Below, piece by piece: positions 49,765 to 59,849 of a DNA stretch of 64,000 bases. The position numbers and the translations under genes were made by a program. Origin of the DNA: Enterovibrio sp. JCM 19048 (GTDB lineage: Bacteria; Pseudomonadota; Gammaproteobacteria; Enterobacterales; Vibrionaceae); the NCBI GenBank assembly GCA_001310415.1, contig BAXE01000001.1, positions 248,001 to 312,000 on the forward strand, read 5' to 3'. Under the pieces are notes generated by a model. That model saw only the letters and a program-made list of their open reading frames with translations. It was not told the origin of the DNA and ran no database searches. The first letter of the stretch is position 1. Every line of letters starts with the position of its first letter.

Positions 49765-50602
49765 AACATCTCCTTGTCGTTGCCAGTGCCTGTCCTTTTC
49801 ACTGGCCGCTTTATTAACATCATGTTGTAGGCGGTGTTTTTTTATTGCGTAGAGCGGTTAGCGCGCGCTCGTTTGAATTCGCTTGGTTGCAGGCACTGTG
49901 TCAACCATGTTGTGTTTAGAATTATTCCCTTCACGTTTTGCAAAATATTCTTCTGCAAGTGAGGTTGCTAGCAGATTAAGCGTTGGTTATCAGTAAATCA
50001 ATAACGTAAAACACTTAATAATATGCTAAAACTTTGGCGATCATTCCGACTAATGAATGCGCAGCCGAGTGATGTGGAATGTAAATATTCTATTACCAGT
50101 GCTTTGAACTGTGGTTGATGGTGGTGTTAGTGAAAAGTTGTGAATTGGTCAATAAGGCTGTTTGGTGGAAAATTGAACGATTTTGCGGATTATCTCTAAA
50201 TTAGTGCCTGGCAGCCTGAATCCAGACCTAAGGCAACCGGAAAACATAAGTATGAGTCGAGGTAATTTTTACATGTTAGAAAAGTAGATAGTGGTTAACC
50301 ATCGAAAACTATGGAAGAAATGACTATTTATTCACCGCAATGATAAAAGAAGAAATGTTAAATAATTGTTTGTCTATTTCTGGCGATAAATGTCACATCT
50401 ATTGAGGTTTATAAACACTTTTTCTCCCGGTTTTATTGAATTTCTATTCGTGATTTAGTGCGTTTACCAAATGTTGCTGACATGAGAGATTGGCAGGTTT
50501 GACCAGAGGAAAGTTCTTAAAGTGGCTCTTAGTAGCAGTGTTTGTTGTCTGTCACATTTTGAAACATCTGTGTAATTGAAAAGCGCGATCTTAATTTGAT
50601 AT
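49765..50602. other. Long intergenic region, no gene seen
   Basis: About 840 AT-rich bases with no convincing coding frame on either strand. The imperfect inverted repeat CGTTGGTTAT...ATCAATAACG near 49981-50006 is the only structure I noticed. It must hold the metP promoter at its left end. A decayed gene or unseen small RNA cannot be ruled out. Confidence 0.4.
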
Positions 50603-50640
50603 GTGAATATTCACGCTTGTGACCTGATTTCCGCTACATT
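50603..50640 (+). promoter_or_regulatory. Perfect palindrome and promoter of the 30-residue peptide gene
   Basis: GTGAATATTCAC (50603-50614) is a perfect 12-bp palindrome within ATGTGAATATTCACGC. TACATT (50635-50640) is a possible -10 element. With a start near 50647, the palindrome is centred at about -38, a normal activator position. It is CRP-like but with a 4-base rather than 6-base spacer. Confidence 0.45.
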
Positions 50641-50687
50641 AAAAGTATGTAGCGTGAGTGTTAATCTTGATTGCAAGGAGATGCAGA

Positions 50688-50780
50688 ATGGACACGAATC
50701 TGAAAATCGCACTGGTCACCGCTTCTAGTGCGCTGACAATGATTTTTACTTTTGCCTCAGTCGCGATAATCTTTTCCTAA
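50688..50780 (+). CDS. 30-residue single-span membrane peptide
   Basis: MDTNLKIALVTASSALTMIF followed by a short hydrophobic tail ending IIFS. One hydrophobic helix spans residues 6-29, with an N-out/C-in-like charge pattern. The ribosome site AAGGAGATGCAGA is near perfect. A palindrome and promoter lie upstream and a terminator directly downstream, so it is a monocistronic gene of its own. I do not know a family. It could act on a membrane complex as other bacterial micro-proteins do. Confidence 0.65.
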   Translation: MDTNLKIALVTASSALTMIFTFASVAIIFS

Positions 50781-50781
50781 G

Positions 50782-50798
50782 CAGCGCCATTGGCGCTG
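50782..50798 (+). terminator. Terminator after the peptide gene
   Basis: CAGCGCC / GGCGCTG stem with a 3-base loop and a short T-run (TTTCC), 1 base past the stop codon. Confidence 0.65.
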
Positions 50799-50878
50799 TT
50801 TCCAATAAAAACGTTGGCTCTGTGCAAATCGCTGGGAGTAAAATAGCTTCCAGTTGAATTCGTTACGCTGAGGTAAAA

Positions 50879-52092
50879 GTGCAGAGCCCAAACGACACGG
50901 AAAGTGCAGCGTTTTACCCGTCCACCACTGACGGTGACATCCGCAACCTAAGACTCCCAAAACGCCGTAAGCGCATTGCACTTGTCGCCCAAGGTGGTGG
51001 TCAACGGGGTATTTACACTACCGGTGTGCTCGACAGCTTCCTTGACGCAGGCTTTGACCCTTTCGAACTCTATTTCGGCACATCCGCCGGTGCACTGAAT
51101 ATTTCCTCCTACATCACCCGCCAGCGCGGCTTTGGTCATCACTTCATTACCCAATACACCACCAATGACCGCTTCTTCAACCTGGTGAAGTATGTCCGAC
51201 GCCAGCAGTTTATGGATTTGGACTGGGCGTTGGATATGGCCGGGCCCAACAATGTTGACGGTTTGCGGGTTGAGCAGGCGAGGGGAGTGCTGTCCGAGCG
51301 TTCAGCATATGCCTGTGTCACCAATACACACACGCTGGAACCTGATTTTTTCCACCTCTTCGAAGGTGACTGGGTGAATGTGTTGAAAGCGACCTGCGCT
51401 ATTCCCATGCTTTATCCTTCACCTGTCCAGTTGAACAATAACTTCTATGTCGATGGCGGAGTCAGCAATGCTATTCCTGCCCGAGAGGCGTTCAACCGCG
51501 GAGCAGACATCATTGTTGTCATTCGCACTGAGCCGGTAGTGGAAGACAAAGCACCGGTAAGCTCGGTGCTGGTGGAAAATCTGCGCAGCCGGATGGAGAA
51601 GCGTCTGCCGGACTATCTTGCAAGGCTGAATATCGAAGATCGCCTTGGCAAACTGTCGGAATTTCATGAGCAGCTTTCCAATCGTCTTGAAGATATCCGT
51701 CACCGTTACCGTGAAAGCACGCCTGAACCTTTGTGGCATAAAATCCGGGAAATGATGCCCAAACATAAACACCAAAACGGTGGTCGCTGGTTGTTTGGCG
51801 GTGATTCTATCTATCGTCTCCATGCCTCACGGGGCAAAAGCTCAATGCAGATATGCTGGAAATGCTGACTAAACACTTTCACAGTTATCAGGAAGCGGTA
51901 GATTTTATGTCCCACCCGCCGATGCGTGCCGAGTTGGTGCAGATAGCACCGGAAGTGCCGCTTTCAAGCAGTGCCTTGCTGAGCAAGCCATTCCAGCTTG
52001 AGCATGATTATCAGGATGGCCTTGAGGCAGGGCGCCGGTTTCTCGATACCTACGGAGAGGTATTGAATGACGTCTCAACGGTATCGCGCTAA
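50879..52092 (+). CDS. Patatin-like phospholipase, YjjU type (frameshifted)
   Basis: About 405 residues. The oxyanion loop is VAQGGGQRGIYTTGVLD, the nucleophile elbow YFGTSAGALN (Ser of GTSAG) and the catalytic Asp lies in FYVDGGVSNAIP. The start is the GTG at 50879 after GAGG. One base is missing near 51835; the corrected C-terminus continues ADMLEMLTKHFHSYQEAVDF and ends at 52092. No signal peptide, so it is a cytoplasmic or membrane-surface lipase. It is followed by an acetyltransferase gene 34 bases on, probably co-transcribed. Confidence 0.85.
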
Positions 52093-52126
52093 ATTTAGAA
52101 AAGACTTTTAAATCAGGGATGAACCA

Positions 52127-52684
52127 GTGACCGAGTTTGAAAAAATGCAGCAGGGAATGCCCTACAGCCCTGCTGATCCTGAACTCACACAATTTCGCTT
52201 TGCATCAAAGCGCCTTTGCCAGCAATTCAACACCATTGATCCGGCTGATGCAGACACTCAGGACATGGTGATGACCAAACTGTTTGCGGTAAAAGGCAAG
52301 GGTGTGGTGGTAGAAGCGCCGTTTACCTGCTCCTATGGGATGAACGTACACATTGGAAACAATGTTGCTCTGGGACCAAACTGCACCGTTATTGACAGCG
52401 GGCACGTAGAAATCGGGAACAACGTTATCATTGGCCCCGGAGTCGGGATCTACACCGTTACCCAGGGCTTGCTTCCGCTGGAGGTTCAACGTGGCGAGCA
52501 TGAAATATCCCAACCAGTGATCATTGGCAACAACGTGGTTGTGGGCGGGAACAGCGTTATCAAAGCGGGCGTCTGCATTGGTGAAGGCGTGGTGGTAGAA
52601 GCCGGTTCCGTAGTGGAAGGCGATGTAGAACCGTTTTCTGTTGTTTCCGGCAATCCTGCTTCAGTGGTGCGGCGCTTGCGTTAG
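52127..52684 (+). CDS. Sugar O-acetyltransferase, hexapeptide-repeat (Maa/LacA family)
   Basis: 185 residues, intact. The N-terminal Mac domain is FEKMQQGMPYSPADPELTQF. The left-handed beta-helix has CSYGMNVHIGNNVALGPNCT, IDSGHVEIGNNVIIGPGVGI and VIIGNNVVVGGNSVIKAGV, and ends with SGNPASVVRRL. The active-site His of the family is in DSGHVEIG-like context. The start is the GTG at 52127 behind CAGGGATGA. It transfers acetyl from acetyl-CoA to a sugar; the exact sugar is unknown. Probably in one transcript with the patatin gene. Confidence 0.87.
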   Translation: MTEFEKMQQGMPYSPADPELTQFRFASKRLCQQFNTIDPADADTQDMVMTKLFAVKGKGVVVEAPFTCSYGMNVHIGNNVALGPNCTVIDSGHVEIGNNVIIGPGVGIYTVTQGLLPLEVQRGEHEISQPVIIGNNVVVGGNSVIKAGVCIGEGVVVEAGSVVEGDVEPFSVVSGNPASVVRRLR

Positions 52685-52908
52685 CACCATGCACCGCTCA
52701 TTCCTGCTATCCCAATCTTGTTTTGGGGATAAGTTGGCGGCAGCAAAGCAACTCTGATACGATTGCCCGCCATATCAAAGCTAGTGTTACAATATAACAA
52801 TAGCGGTTTTCAATTGATGTCCATTCAGCGTAACCCTTGGGTGACGCAGTGGGCATACAAGGCAGTACAAGAATCGGTTCGCGCCGAGTGAAAAGAGAAT
52901 TTCAGTCG

Positions 52909-53507
52909 ATGGCAAAAATTAGAGCAAGAGTTCCGTTCAAAGTGGGTGTGGGAAGTAAGATCCTGCGGAGATCCTCTCTTTTGACGGTTTGACATCGGAG
53001 CAGGAACACGTCGCCATTATCTTTAAGTGTGCCGACCAAAATGATTCTGCGCCATTGGTGCGCATGCACTCTGAGTGCCTGACCGGGGATGTTTTCCATT
53101 CATCACGTTGTGACTGTGGCGAGCAGTTGGAAGAAACTATCCAGAAAATGGGCGAGCAGGGCGGTATCCTTCTTTACCTGCGTCAGGAAGGACGTGGTAT
53201 TGGTCTTTACAACAAATTAGATGCCTACGAGCTGCAAAGCCAGGGCATGAATACCTACGAAGCCAACAACCACCTGGGTTTCCCGGATGACTTGCGCAGT
53301 TTTGAAGATGCGGCAGATATGCTGAAAGCGCTGGATGTCACCACCATTCGCCTGATCACCAACAATCCTAAGAAAATTAAAGAAATTCAGGATCACGGTA
53401 TTCAGCTGGAAGCGGTAATCGGGACACAGGCTCACTTGAAAGATGGCAACAAACTGTATCTGAAGGCCAAGGTTTCCCACGGAAAGCACAAACTTTCCAT
53501 TGACTGA
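52909..53507 (+). CDS. ribA: GTP cyclohydrolase II, riboflavin synthesis (frameshifted)
   Basis: About 200 residues. It opens GTP to diamino-hydroxy-phosphoribosylamino-pyrimidine, the first step to riboflavin. The zinc ligands are in [20 protein letters not shown]; the catalytic stretch is [17 protein letters not shown], and [12 protein letters not shown] is conserved. [18 protein letters not shown] at 52909 is the start. One base is missing near 52964, giving [15 protein letters not shown] across the join. It stands alone with its own terminator, and no FMN riboswitch is seen upstream. Confidence 0.92.
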
Positions 53508-53524
53508 TCAAGGTCGGCAACAGT

Positions 53525-53552
53525 AAAGCAGCGCACAGTCGCTGCTTTTTTT
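53525..53552 (+). terminator. Terminator after ribA
   Basis: AAAGCAGCG / CGCTGCTTT stem with a 6-base loop, then TTTTTC, 17 bases past the ribA stop. Confidence 0.9.
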
Positions 53553-53789
53553 CGTCCACAAAGTGTAAATTGCCCTAATAAACATTAGAAAATCTAATCC
53601 TTTCTATGATTTCTTATCGTGTATGAAACACGTTTTTTATGTTGTTTGATTCGGATCACGCCACTAAACTCTGCGCAAATAAAGAGATAGCGTAGGAATC
53701 TGCTTTCCACCTCGGTTTTTCCATCTTTCTGTCCATGCTGTCTCGCATAAATTCTGTTTGATAATTTCGCTTGTTATGGGAGAACGGTG

Positions 53790-54991
53790 ATGTCTTCGGC
53801 TACATCCCTGTCCAAAGTTTTACTTATGATCATCATCCTGGCTGCTGTCGGCCAGATGACGCAAACCATGTATGTGCCATCAATGGCGATGATGGCGGAA
53901 GGTTTTCACGTTTCACCTGCACTGCTTCAGGCGGTGATGGCGTGTTACCTCATTCCTTATGGTCTGTCCCAGTTTATCTATGGCCCGCTTTCTGACCGTT
54001 TTGGCCGCAAGCCGATCATTCTTGTTGGTTTGGTGATTTATCTGGCGGGTACCGTGGTTACCCTGATGGCACCATCATTCAATGTCTTCCTGTTGGGTAG
54101 CGTTATTCAGGGCGCGGGTATTGGTTGTGGCGGGGCAATGGCTCGAACCTTGACCCGTGACTGCTTTGACGGCAGCCGACTGCACCGTGCGAACAGCCTT
54201 GTCAGCATTGGCTGATTTTCTCGCCGCTGGTAGCGCCCGTATTGGGCGGTGTGTTGAGCACCCACTTTGGCTGGAAGGCGAGCTACGTATTCTTGTTGGT
54301 ACTGGCAGCCGTGGTGTACCTGATCATGACTCTCTACTTTCAGGAGACTCTGCCACCGGAAAACCGCCGTCGTGATTCAGTACTGAAAAGCTATCACCAC
54401 GTGATGAGCAACCGCCAGTTCCAGGGCTATTTGATCAGCCTGATAGCCATTTTCTCTGGTATTTCGGTGTTTGAAGCTGCAGCGGGTGTGCTTTTGGGCA
54501 GTACGCTGGGCTTGAGTGCAACCACGGTAAGCCTGCTGTTTGTTTTGCCGCTGCCGGGTTTTATGCTGGGTTCATGGCTGTCGAGTGTGATTGAGCAGAA
54601 ACTGTCTGCGTCAAAATCCTTGATGATTGGTTCAGTGGTTTTGCTGGCGGGTGCACTGACGGTGTTCGTGCCGGGTTATTTTGTGAATGTTACGGTAGAA
54701 ACCCTGATTGGTGGTGCTTTTATCTACTTTACTGGCGCAGGCATCCTGTTCCCGGCTGCAACTACCGGTGCAATTTCACCATTCCCACGCCACGCGGGCA
54801 CAGCGGGCGCGGTAATGGGGGGCGTTCAAAATATGTCGGCAGGCCTGTTTACCCTGTTGGCGGCGCAGATGAACGTAAACAACCAGTTCTCACTGGGTGC
54901 AATCCTGTTGGCGATGGCGATCGTTTCCGGCGTTGGCCTGATGTTGTGCCGTAGGAAAAATATCGCACCTGATGTTCCGGTTATTGTGTAA
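53790..54991 (+). CDS. emrD: MFS multidrug efflux protein, EmrD-like (frameshifted)
   Basis: About 400 residues with 12 membrane segments of the Bcr/EmrD drug:proton antiporter branch. Motif A is YGPLSDRFGRKPIILVG; the family stretch is QAVMACYLIPYGLSQF. One base is missing near 54213 (NSLVSIG-IFSPLVAPVLGGVLS). ATG at 53790 is preferred; the GTG just before it is an alternative, both behind GGGAGA. A strong terminator follows. The gene name follows the best family resemblance; a Bcr-type pump is the alternative. Confidence 0.8.
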
Positions 54992-55015
54992 TAGTCCGGA
55001 ATAACCATCTATTTT

Positions 55016-55047
55016 AACGCAGTGATATCAATATATATCACTGCGTT
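55016..55047 (+). terminator. Terminator after emrD
   Basis: Perfect 13-bp stem AACGCAGTGATAT / ATATCACTGCGTT with a 6-base loop, then TTTC. Confidence 0.9.
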
Positions 55048-55144
55048 TTTCATTCTACATGCACCTGACACAGATCAATGCATCTGTGTAAAATGCAAAA
55101 ATAGATAAATAAATATTTGCGACATCGATCAAATTGGTGCAGTC

Positions 55145-55221
55145 TGTACCGCCTGTAGCGGCGTCTGAATGGGAATGGAGGATCAGCAAGTCCCGCATAG
55201 AACCTTCAGATAGGCGGTACA
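55145..55221 (+). promoter_or_regulatory. Long-range stem masking the start of the peptide transporter mRNA
   Basis: TGTACCGCCTGT (55145-55156) can pair with ATAGGCGGTACA (55210-55221) over 12 bases with one G-U. The right arm ends 6 bases before the ATG at 55228 and contains AGGCGG, the only ribosome-site-like sequence. GGGA / TCCC may pair inside the enclosed 53 bases. Confidence 0.5.
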
Positions 55222-55227
55222 AACGAA

Positions 55228-56625
55228 ATGAATGCAAACAAACAGTCGGAATGGCTGGGTCATCCTCGTGGATTGTTTCTGCTGTGTGGCACAGAGCTTT
55301 GGGAACGATTCTCCTTCTAGCAATGCGCGCCATTCTGGTGCTTTACCTCACTGATAAGACCATCAACGGCGGTCTGGGCTGGACGACCCAGGATGCGCTG
55401 AACCTCTACGGTATCTACACAGGTCTGGTTTACCTGACACCTGTACTCGGTGGTTGGCTGGCAGATAATTTCCTTGGACAGCGTCGTTCCATCATCATTG
55501 GTGGTGCATTGATGGCTATTGGCCAATTTACGCTGCGCTGCCAAACAGTTTCATTGACCCTTATGAACTGCAAGCCTTCTACGTTGGTCTCGCCTTTCTG
55601 ATCGTGGGTAACGGCCTCTTTAAGCCAAATATTTCTACCATGGTTGGTCAGCTGTATGGGGAAGGGGATAACCGTCGTGACGGCGCGTTCACCATCTTCT
55701 ATATGGGTATCAACCTGGGTTCTCTGCTGGCAGGTATCATTGCCGGTACTGCATCTACTCATTACGGTTGGAAAGCAGGTTTCCTGTGTGCCGGTATCGG
55801 TATGCTGTTGTCACTGGTTATCCAGTTGGTATTCGCCAACCGCTACCTGGGTAAGATCGGTGTTGCGCCGGCTGCCAAAGCGGCAATGGACGAATCCGGC
55901 AGCAACAAGAAACAGCCACTGACAAAAGTAGAACGCGATCGCCTGAAAGTGATCGTGGTGATGAGCATGTTTGTGATCATCTTCTGGGCAGGGTTCGAGC
56001 AGGCAGGCGGCCTGATGAACATCTACTCACAGGAATACACCAACCGCATGATCGGCAGTTTTGAAGTGCCTGCGGCATGGTTCCAGTCACTGAACCCTGC
56101 GTTCATCATTATCTTTGCACCACTGCTGGCTGTTCTTTGGCGCCGTATGGGCTCCAGTGAACCAAGCTCTCCAATCAAATTTGCGATGGCGATGGGCTTT
56201 TTGGCACTGGGCTTCGTGTGTATGGTCGGTGCGGCGATGCAACAGGGCGGCGATATGTCCGTGAAGGCATCCATGTGGTGGCTGGTCGGCGCATACTTCT
56301 TCCACACCCTAGGTGAATTGTGTTTGTCACCGATCGGTCTATCCCTTATCACCAAACTGGCTCCGCTTCGACTAATGTCAGTCATGATGGGTACCTGGTT
56401 CTGTGCCAACGCCGTTGCCAACTATGTGGCAGGTCTGGTTGGTAGCCATGTGGGAGATGCTGGTCCTCTGGCTATCTTCGGTGGTATCGCTGTCACTGCA
56501 GGTATTGCTGGTCTATTGCTGGTGCTTTGCTCAAGCAAACTGGTCGACTGGATGCATGGCGCGGAAGCGTCAGCAAACAGAACTCTGACGCAAACCTGAC
56601 AGAGAAACCGGTTACTGCAGCCTAA
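55228..56625 (+). CDS. POT/PTR-family di- or tripeptide:proton symporter (frameshifted)
   Basis: About 466 residues. The N-terminus MNANKQSEWLGHPRGLFLL leads into the POT signature TELWERFSFYAMRAILVLYL (ExxERFxYY type). Further blocks are GNGLFKPNISTMVGQLY (the PTR2 motif), FYMGINLGSLLAG and LGELCLSPIGLSLITKLAP. Bases are missing near 55318, 55540 and 56580; the corrected C-terminus ends DANLTEKPVTAA at 56625. It is a DtpA-like proton-coupled peptide importer. It stands alone between two terminators, with a structured leader. Confidence 0.88.
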
Positions 56626-56646
56626 ACTGTAGGCAATCAATAACGC

Positions 56647-56674
56647 AAAACCGCTTGGGGCACCGAGCGGTTTT
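56647..56674 (+). terminator. Terminator after the peptide transporter gene
   Basis: AAAACCGCT / AGCGGTTTT stem with a 10-base loop, symmetric, 21 bases past the stop. Confidence 0.85.
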
Positions 56675-56964
56675 GGCGTGCCTAGACCATGCCCAGTAAA
56701 TTGTCACCTGTGTGGCAGTTTTTAGCACCTTATTCACGCAAAAGTACGATCCCCTCTCCCCGTCCTTAGTGTTATGTCTTAACTCTTAATTCATACACAC
56801 CCTGATTCATGCTCATCTAGCGTCTTATATTCCCATTATTTGCTTTCTGAACGCTTGCTGCGGCGGATCTGTTCAGCCAACCTGATTGCTCAAAAATACT
56901 CGTTTCAGCGGCTCTTTGACTTGGTCTGGGCAATGAGGCGAGCTTTGACAGTGACAAATTTTTT

Positions 56965-57053
56965 AGAGCAAAAGCCAAACCAACTGCAAGGTTGGGACGG
57001 AAAGTCCAGGGTCTCCGGTGTCGTGGTAGTAGGAGATAGCCGGTCTGCCTCTT
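56965..57053 (+). ncRNA. c-di-GMP-I (GEMM-I) riboswitch upstream of the RTX gene
   Basis: GCCAAACC leads into a 6-bp hairpin with a GNRA loop (CCAACT-GCAA-GGTTGG), then GACGGAAAGTCC, a stem GTCTCC / GGAGAT, and AGATAGCCGG. This follows the c-di-GMP-I layout (AAACC, GNRA hairpin, GGGACGCAAAGCC, receptor stem, GATAGCCGG) with G for C in GACGnAAAG and a U for C after it. AGAG at the 5' side can pair with CTCT near 57050 to close P1. It ends about 30 bases before the RTX start codon. Confidence 0.75.
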
Positions 57054-57081
57054 CTTCGGTTAGCAATAAGAGGATCAGTGA

Positions 57082-59749
57082 ATGTCTAACTTATACGGTA
57101 CGTCAGGCGGCGAAACGCTGAACGGCACGCTGGATGATGATTATATTGAAGGGCGTGATGGCGACGACGTGATTTATGGGGGATGTTGATGGCTCGTCGG
57201 GCAACAATTACCTGGGCGCGGTGTTCGTCATGGGCGTTGACTTTACGGCCAGCAGCGGCGATTTCCACACCTTCTGTTTTCCTCCTACCCTAAACTTTGC
57301 TGGCTCTACCACAGACGTAACGTTCAATGATGATGACGGCCAGTTCAACGGCGACGATATCTGCAATGAATACTCTGATGATTCGACACAAACCGTAGAG
57401 CTGGGTGGCCAAACCTATGATGCCAATGTTGATTATCAGCTCCAGTACACAGACACCAATGGGAATGTTTACACCTTCGCTGTGGTGGATATTGATGCAG
57501 ACTACAACGGCAACCACTACAACAACCTTGGCGAAAACGGCAAGATCCTGATCCAGATTGGTGGCCCGGAAATTACCGCTTCTACCCAGCTTTCGCTGGT
57601 TGCTGACTCATTCCAAAACATCAGCAGTCTGGATTATTCTTCATTCACCGAGCAGGGCACCACAGATCCTTCCATTGGCGGTGATGATGAGATCACCGCC
57701 GGTAACGGCGATGATGAAGTGCATGGTAACGGCGGCAACGACTACATTGAAGGCGACAATGGCCGCGATGAACTGTACGGCGATGACGGTGATGACATCA
57801 TCTACGGTAACACGGCTTCACCTAACTACGGTGCTAATCCAACTGTTAAAGCGTTCCTGTTGAACGACAGCTTCACCACGCCAAACGGCGGTGAATTTCA
57901 TACCTTCTGTTTCCCGCCTAAGCTGGCGTTTGATGGCAGCTGCGTGGAAGTAACCTTTAATGATGATGACGGCGCACTGAATGGCGATGATATTTGCAAT
58001 GAATATTCAGATGATGCCACCCAGACTGTCACCATCAATGGTCAAACCTATTCGGCTAATGTGGATTACACCCTCACATATTGCGATGCACAGGGTAATT
58101 ACTACAAGTTTGCCATCATTGATGTTGATCTGGATGCAACGGCCACTACTACAACAACCTGACTGAAAACGGCAATCTGTTGATCCAACTGGAAGGGCCT
58201 GAAATTACGCCGGATACCCAGCTTTCACTGGTTTCTAACTCATACCAGAACCTCAGCCAGATCGACTACAGCACCATTTCCGAAGATGTGGTTGAGTTCA
58301 CCAACGATGAAGACTACATCGACGGCGGTAAGGGCAACGACACCATTTACGGCCAGTGGGGCGATGATACGCTGCTGGGCGGCGAGGGTGATGATGTGAT
58401 CTGGGGTGGTCAGATTACCCGCCAGAAAGTGGAAGGTGAGCCCACGACAACTGTGTTTGTGCTGGGTGATGATTTCACCACACCACAAGGCGGTGAGTTT
58501 CATACCTTCTGTTTCCCGCCATCACTGGCGTTTGACGGTAACACGACCGAAGTGACCTTCCAGGATGATGATGGGCTGCTGAACGGTGATGACATCTGTA
58601 ATGAATACTCGGATGATTCGTCGCAAACCGTCACCTACAACGGCCAGACCTATCCGGTGAACGTGGATTACACGCTGATCTACTGTGATGCGCAGGGTAA
58701 CTACTACAAGTTCGCGATCCTCGACCTGGATATGGACGGTACTGGTAACCACTACAACAACGTGGGTGAAAACGGCAAACTGCTGATCCAACTGGAAGGG
58801 CCCGAAATCACAGCGGGAACCCAATTGTCACTGGTGGCGAATTCATACCAGAACCTGTCTTCGCTGAACTACGATGACTTTACTAACACCACCGAAGAAA
58901 TCATTGTCAGCGACAAAGACACTATCCACGGTAACGAAGGTAATGACACCGTGTACGGTGGCGATGATGATGACCACATATACGGCGATGAAGGTGACGA
59001 TATCCTTTACGGCCAGAAAGGTGATGACATCATTGAAGGTGGCGACGGTAACGACAAACTGTATGGCGGTACCGGTAAAGATACCCTTCTTGGCGGAGCG
59101 GGCGATGACTACCTGGACGGCGGTACCGGCAGTGACGTGCGCATTGACGGTGGCACAGGCGTCGATGAATACCGCGGCAGTGCGGGTCAGGACGTCTTTA
59201 TCTTCGATGAGAACGACTTCGTTGGCCTGACAGAAACCGTTAACGGCCAGACCCGCAACAAGTTCATGTACAATGCCGATAACGGCTTTGATCAGATGAT
59301 TGTTGAAGGCGATGCGACCGTCGATTTCACTGGTGACCGTTACCAGTCTGATTCCAGCGTAACCGGTAACGTCATGTCGAATATCGAAGCAGTGCTGGGC
59401 GATGAAGGCGATCAGGATGTCTACATCAACCCGAACGAAGTGTTCCGTCAGGGTGACGAGCCTTTCGGCGAAGTTCAACGGTGCAGCGCCAGATTGGCAT
59501 GGCTTTGTTGCCCACCTTGGCGCTGGTGATGACAGCTTCAATTTGGAAGGCTCACCATGGAGCTTTGATGCAGGTGGCACAGTAAATGCGCCACTGTCTG
59601 CGGAAATGATCAGCATTCTCGGCCTGAGCAATGCGCAGGTTGGCGAATTGAATGCTTATGTCTTCCAGCATGATACCAACGCTGACTGGACCATCACCAT
59701 CTGGACAGATGCAGAGTCTATTACTCTGAACGGTATTGACATCATCTAA
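57082..59749 (+). CDS. RTX-type calcium-binding secreted protein with three repeated modules (frameshifted)
   Basis: About 889 residues with no Sec signal, very acidic. [20 protein letters not shown] opens an RTX-like turn. Then three copies of a 143-145-residue module alternate with GGxGxDxxx-type RTX blocks, for example [20 protein letters not shown]. The C-terminal domain includes [18 protein letters not shown] and ends ITLNGIDII. Frames change near 57179 (an extra G), 58141 (a missing base) and 59468 (an extra base). Nonapeptide repeats plus lack of a signal peptide point to type I secretion, but no secretion genes are in the window. A c-di-GMP riboswitch precedes it, so a surface or biofilm role is likely. 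No enzymatic domain was recognised. Confidence 0.8.
57221..57649 (+). repeat. RTX protein module, copy 1
   Basis: 143 residues from [20 protein letters not shown] to SLDYSSF. Shared core: [28 protein letters not shown], GQTYxxNVDY, GNHYNN and GPEIT. This copy lacks the later YCDAQG cysteine (it has YTDTNG). Confidence 0.85.
57845..58278 (+). repeat. RTX protein module, copy 2
   Basis: About 145 residues from [20 protein letters not shown] to QIDYSTI, interrupted by the missing base near 58141. It shares [39 protein letters not shown] and QLEGPEIT with copy 3. Confidence 0.85.
58450..58881 (+). repeat. RTX protein module, copy 3
   Basis: 144 residues from [20 protein letters not shown] to LNYDDF. 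Closest to copy 2, including at DNA level (for example GGCGGTGAATTTCATACCTT-like stretches), which suggests recent duplication. Confidence 0.85.
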
Positions 59750-59765
59750 TCACTTTCGGTGATAC

Positions 59766-59801
59766 AAAAAAGGCGGCTTGCTGATGCAAGCCGCCTTTTT
59801 C
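59766..59801. terminator. Bidirectional terminator between the RTX gene and narP
   Basis: GGCGGCTTGC / GCAAGCCGCC stem with a TGAT loop, extended by A6 / T6 on the flanks. It serves the convergent RTX and narP genes. Confidence 0.92.
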
Positions 59802-59815
59802 TTCCATACCTTTTT

Positions 59816-59847
59816 CTGCTCTTCCTGCTCTTCCTGCTCTTCCTGCT
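59816..59847. repeat. 9-bp tandem repeat downstream of narP
   Basis: CTGCTCTTC repeated 3.6 times, directly past the corrected narP stop. It is non-coding there if the frame correction is right; otherwise it encodes an EEQ-rich tail. Confidence 0.8.
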
Positions 59848-59849
59848 TT

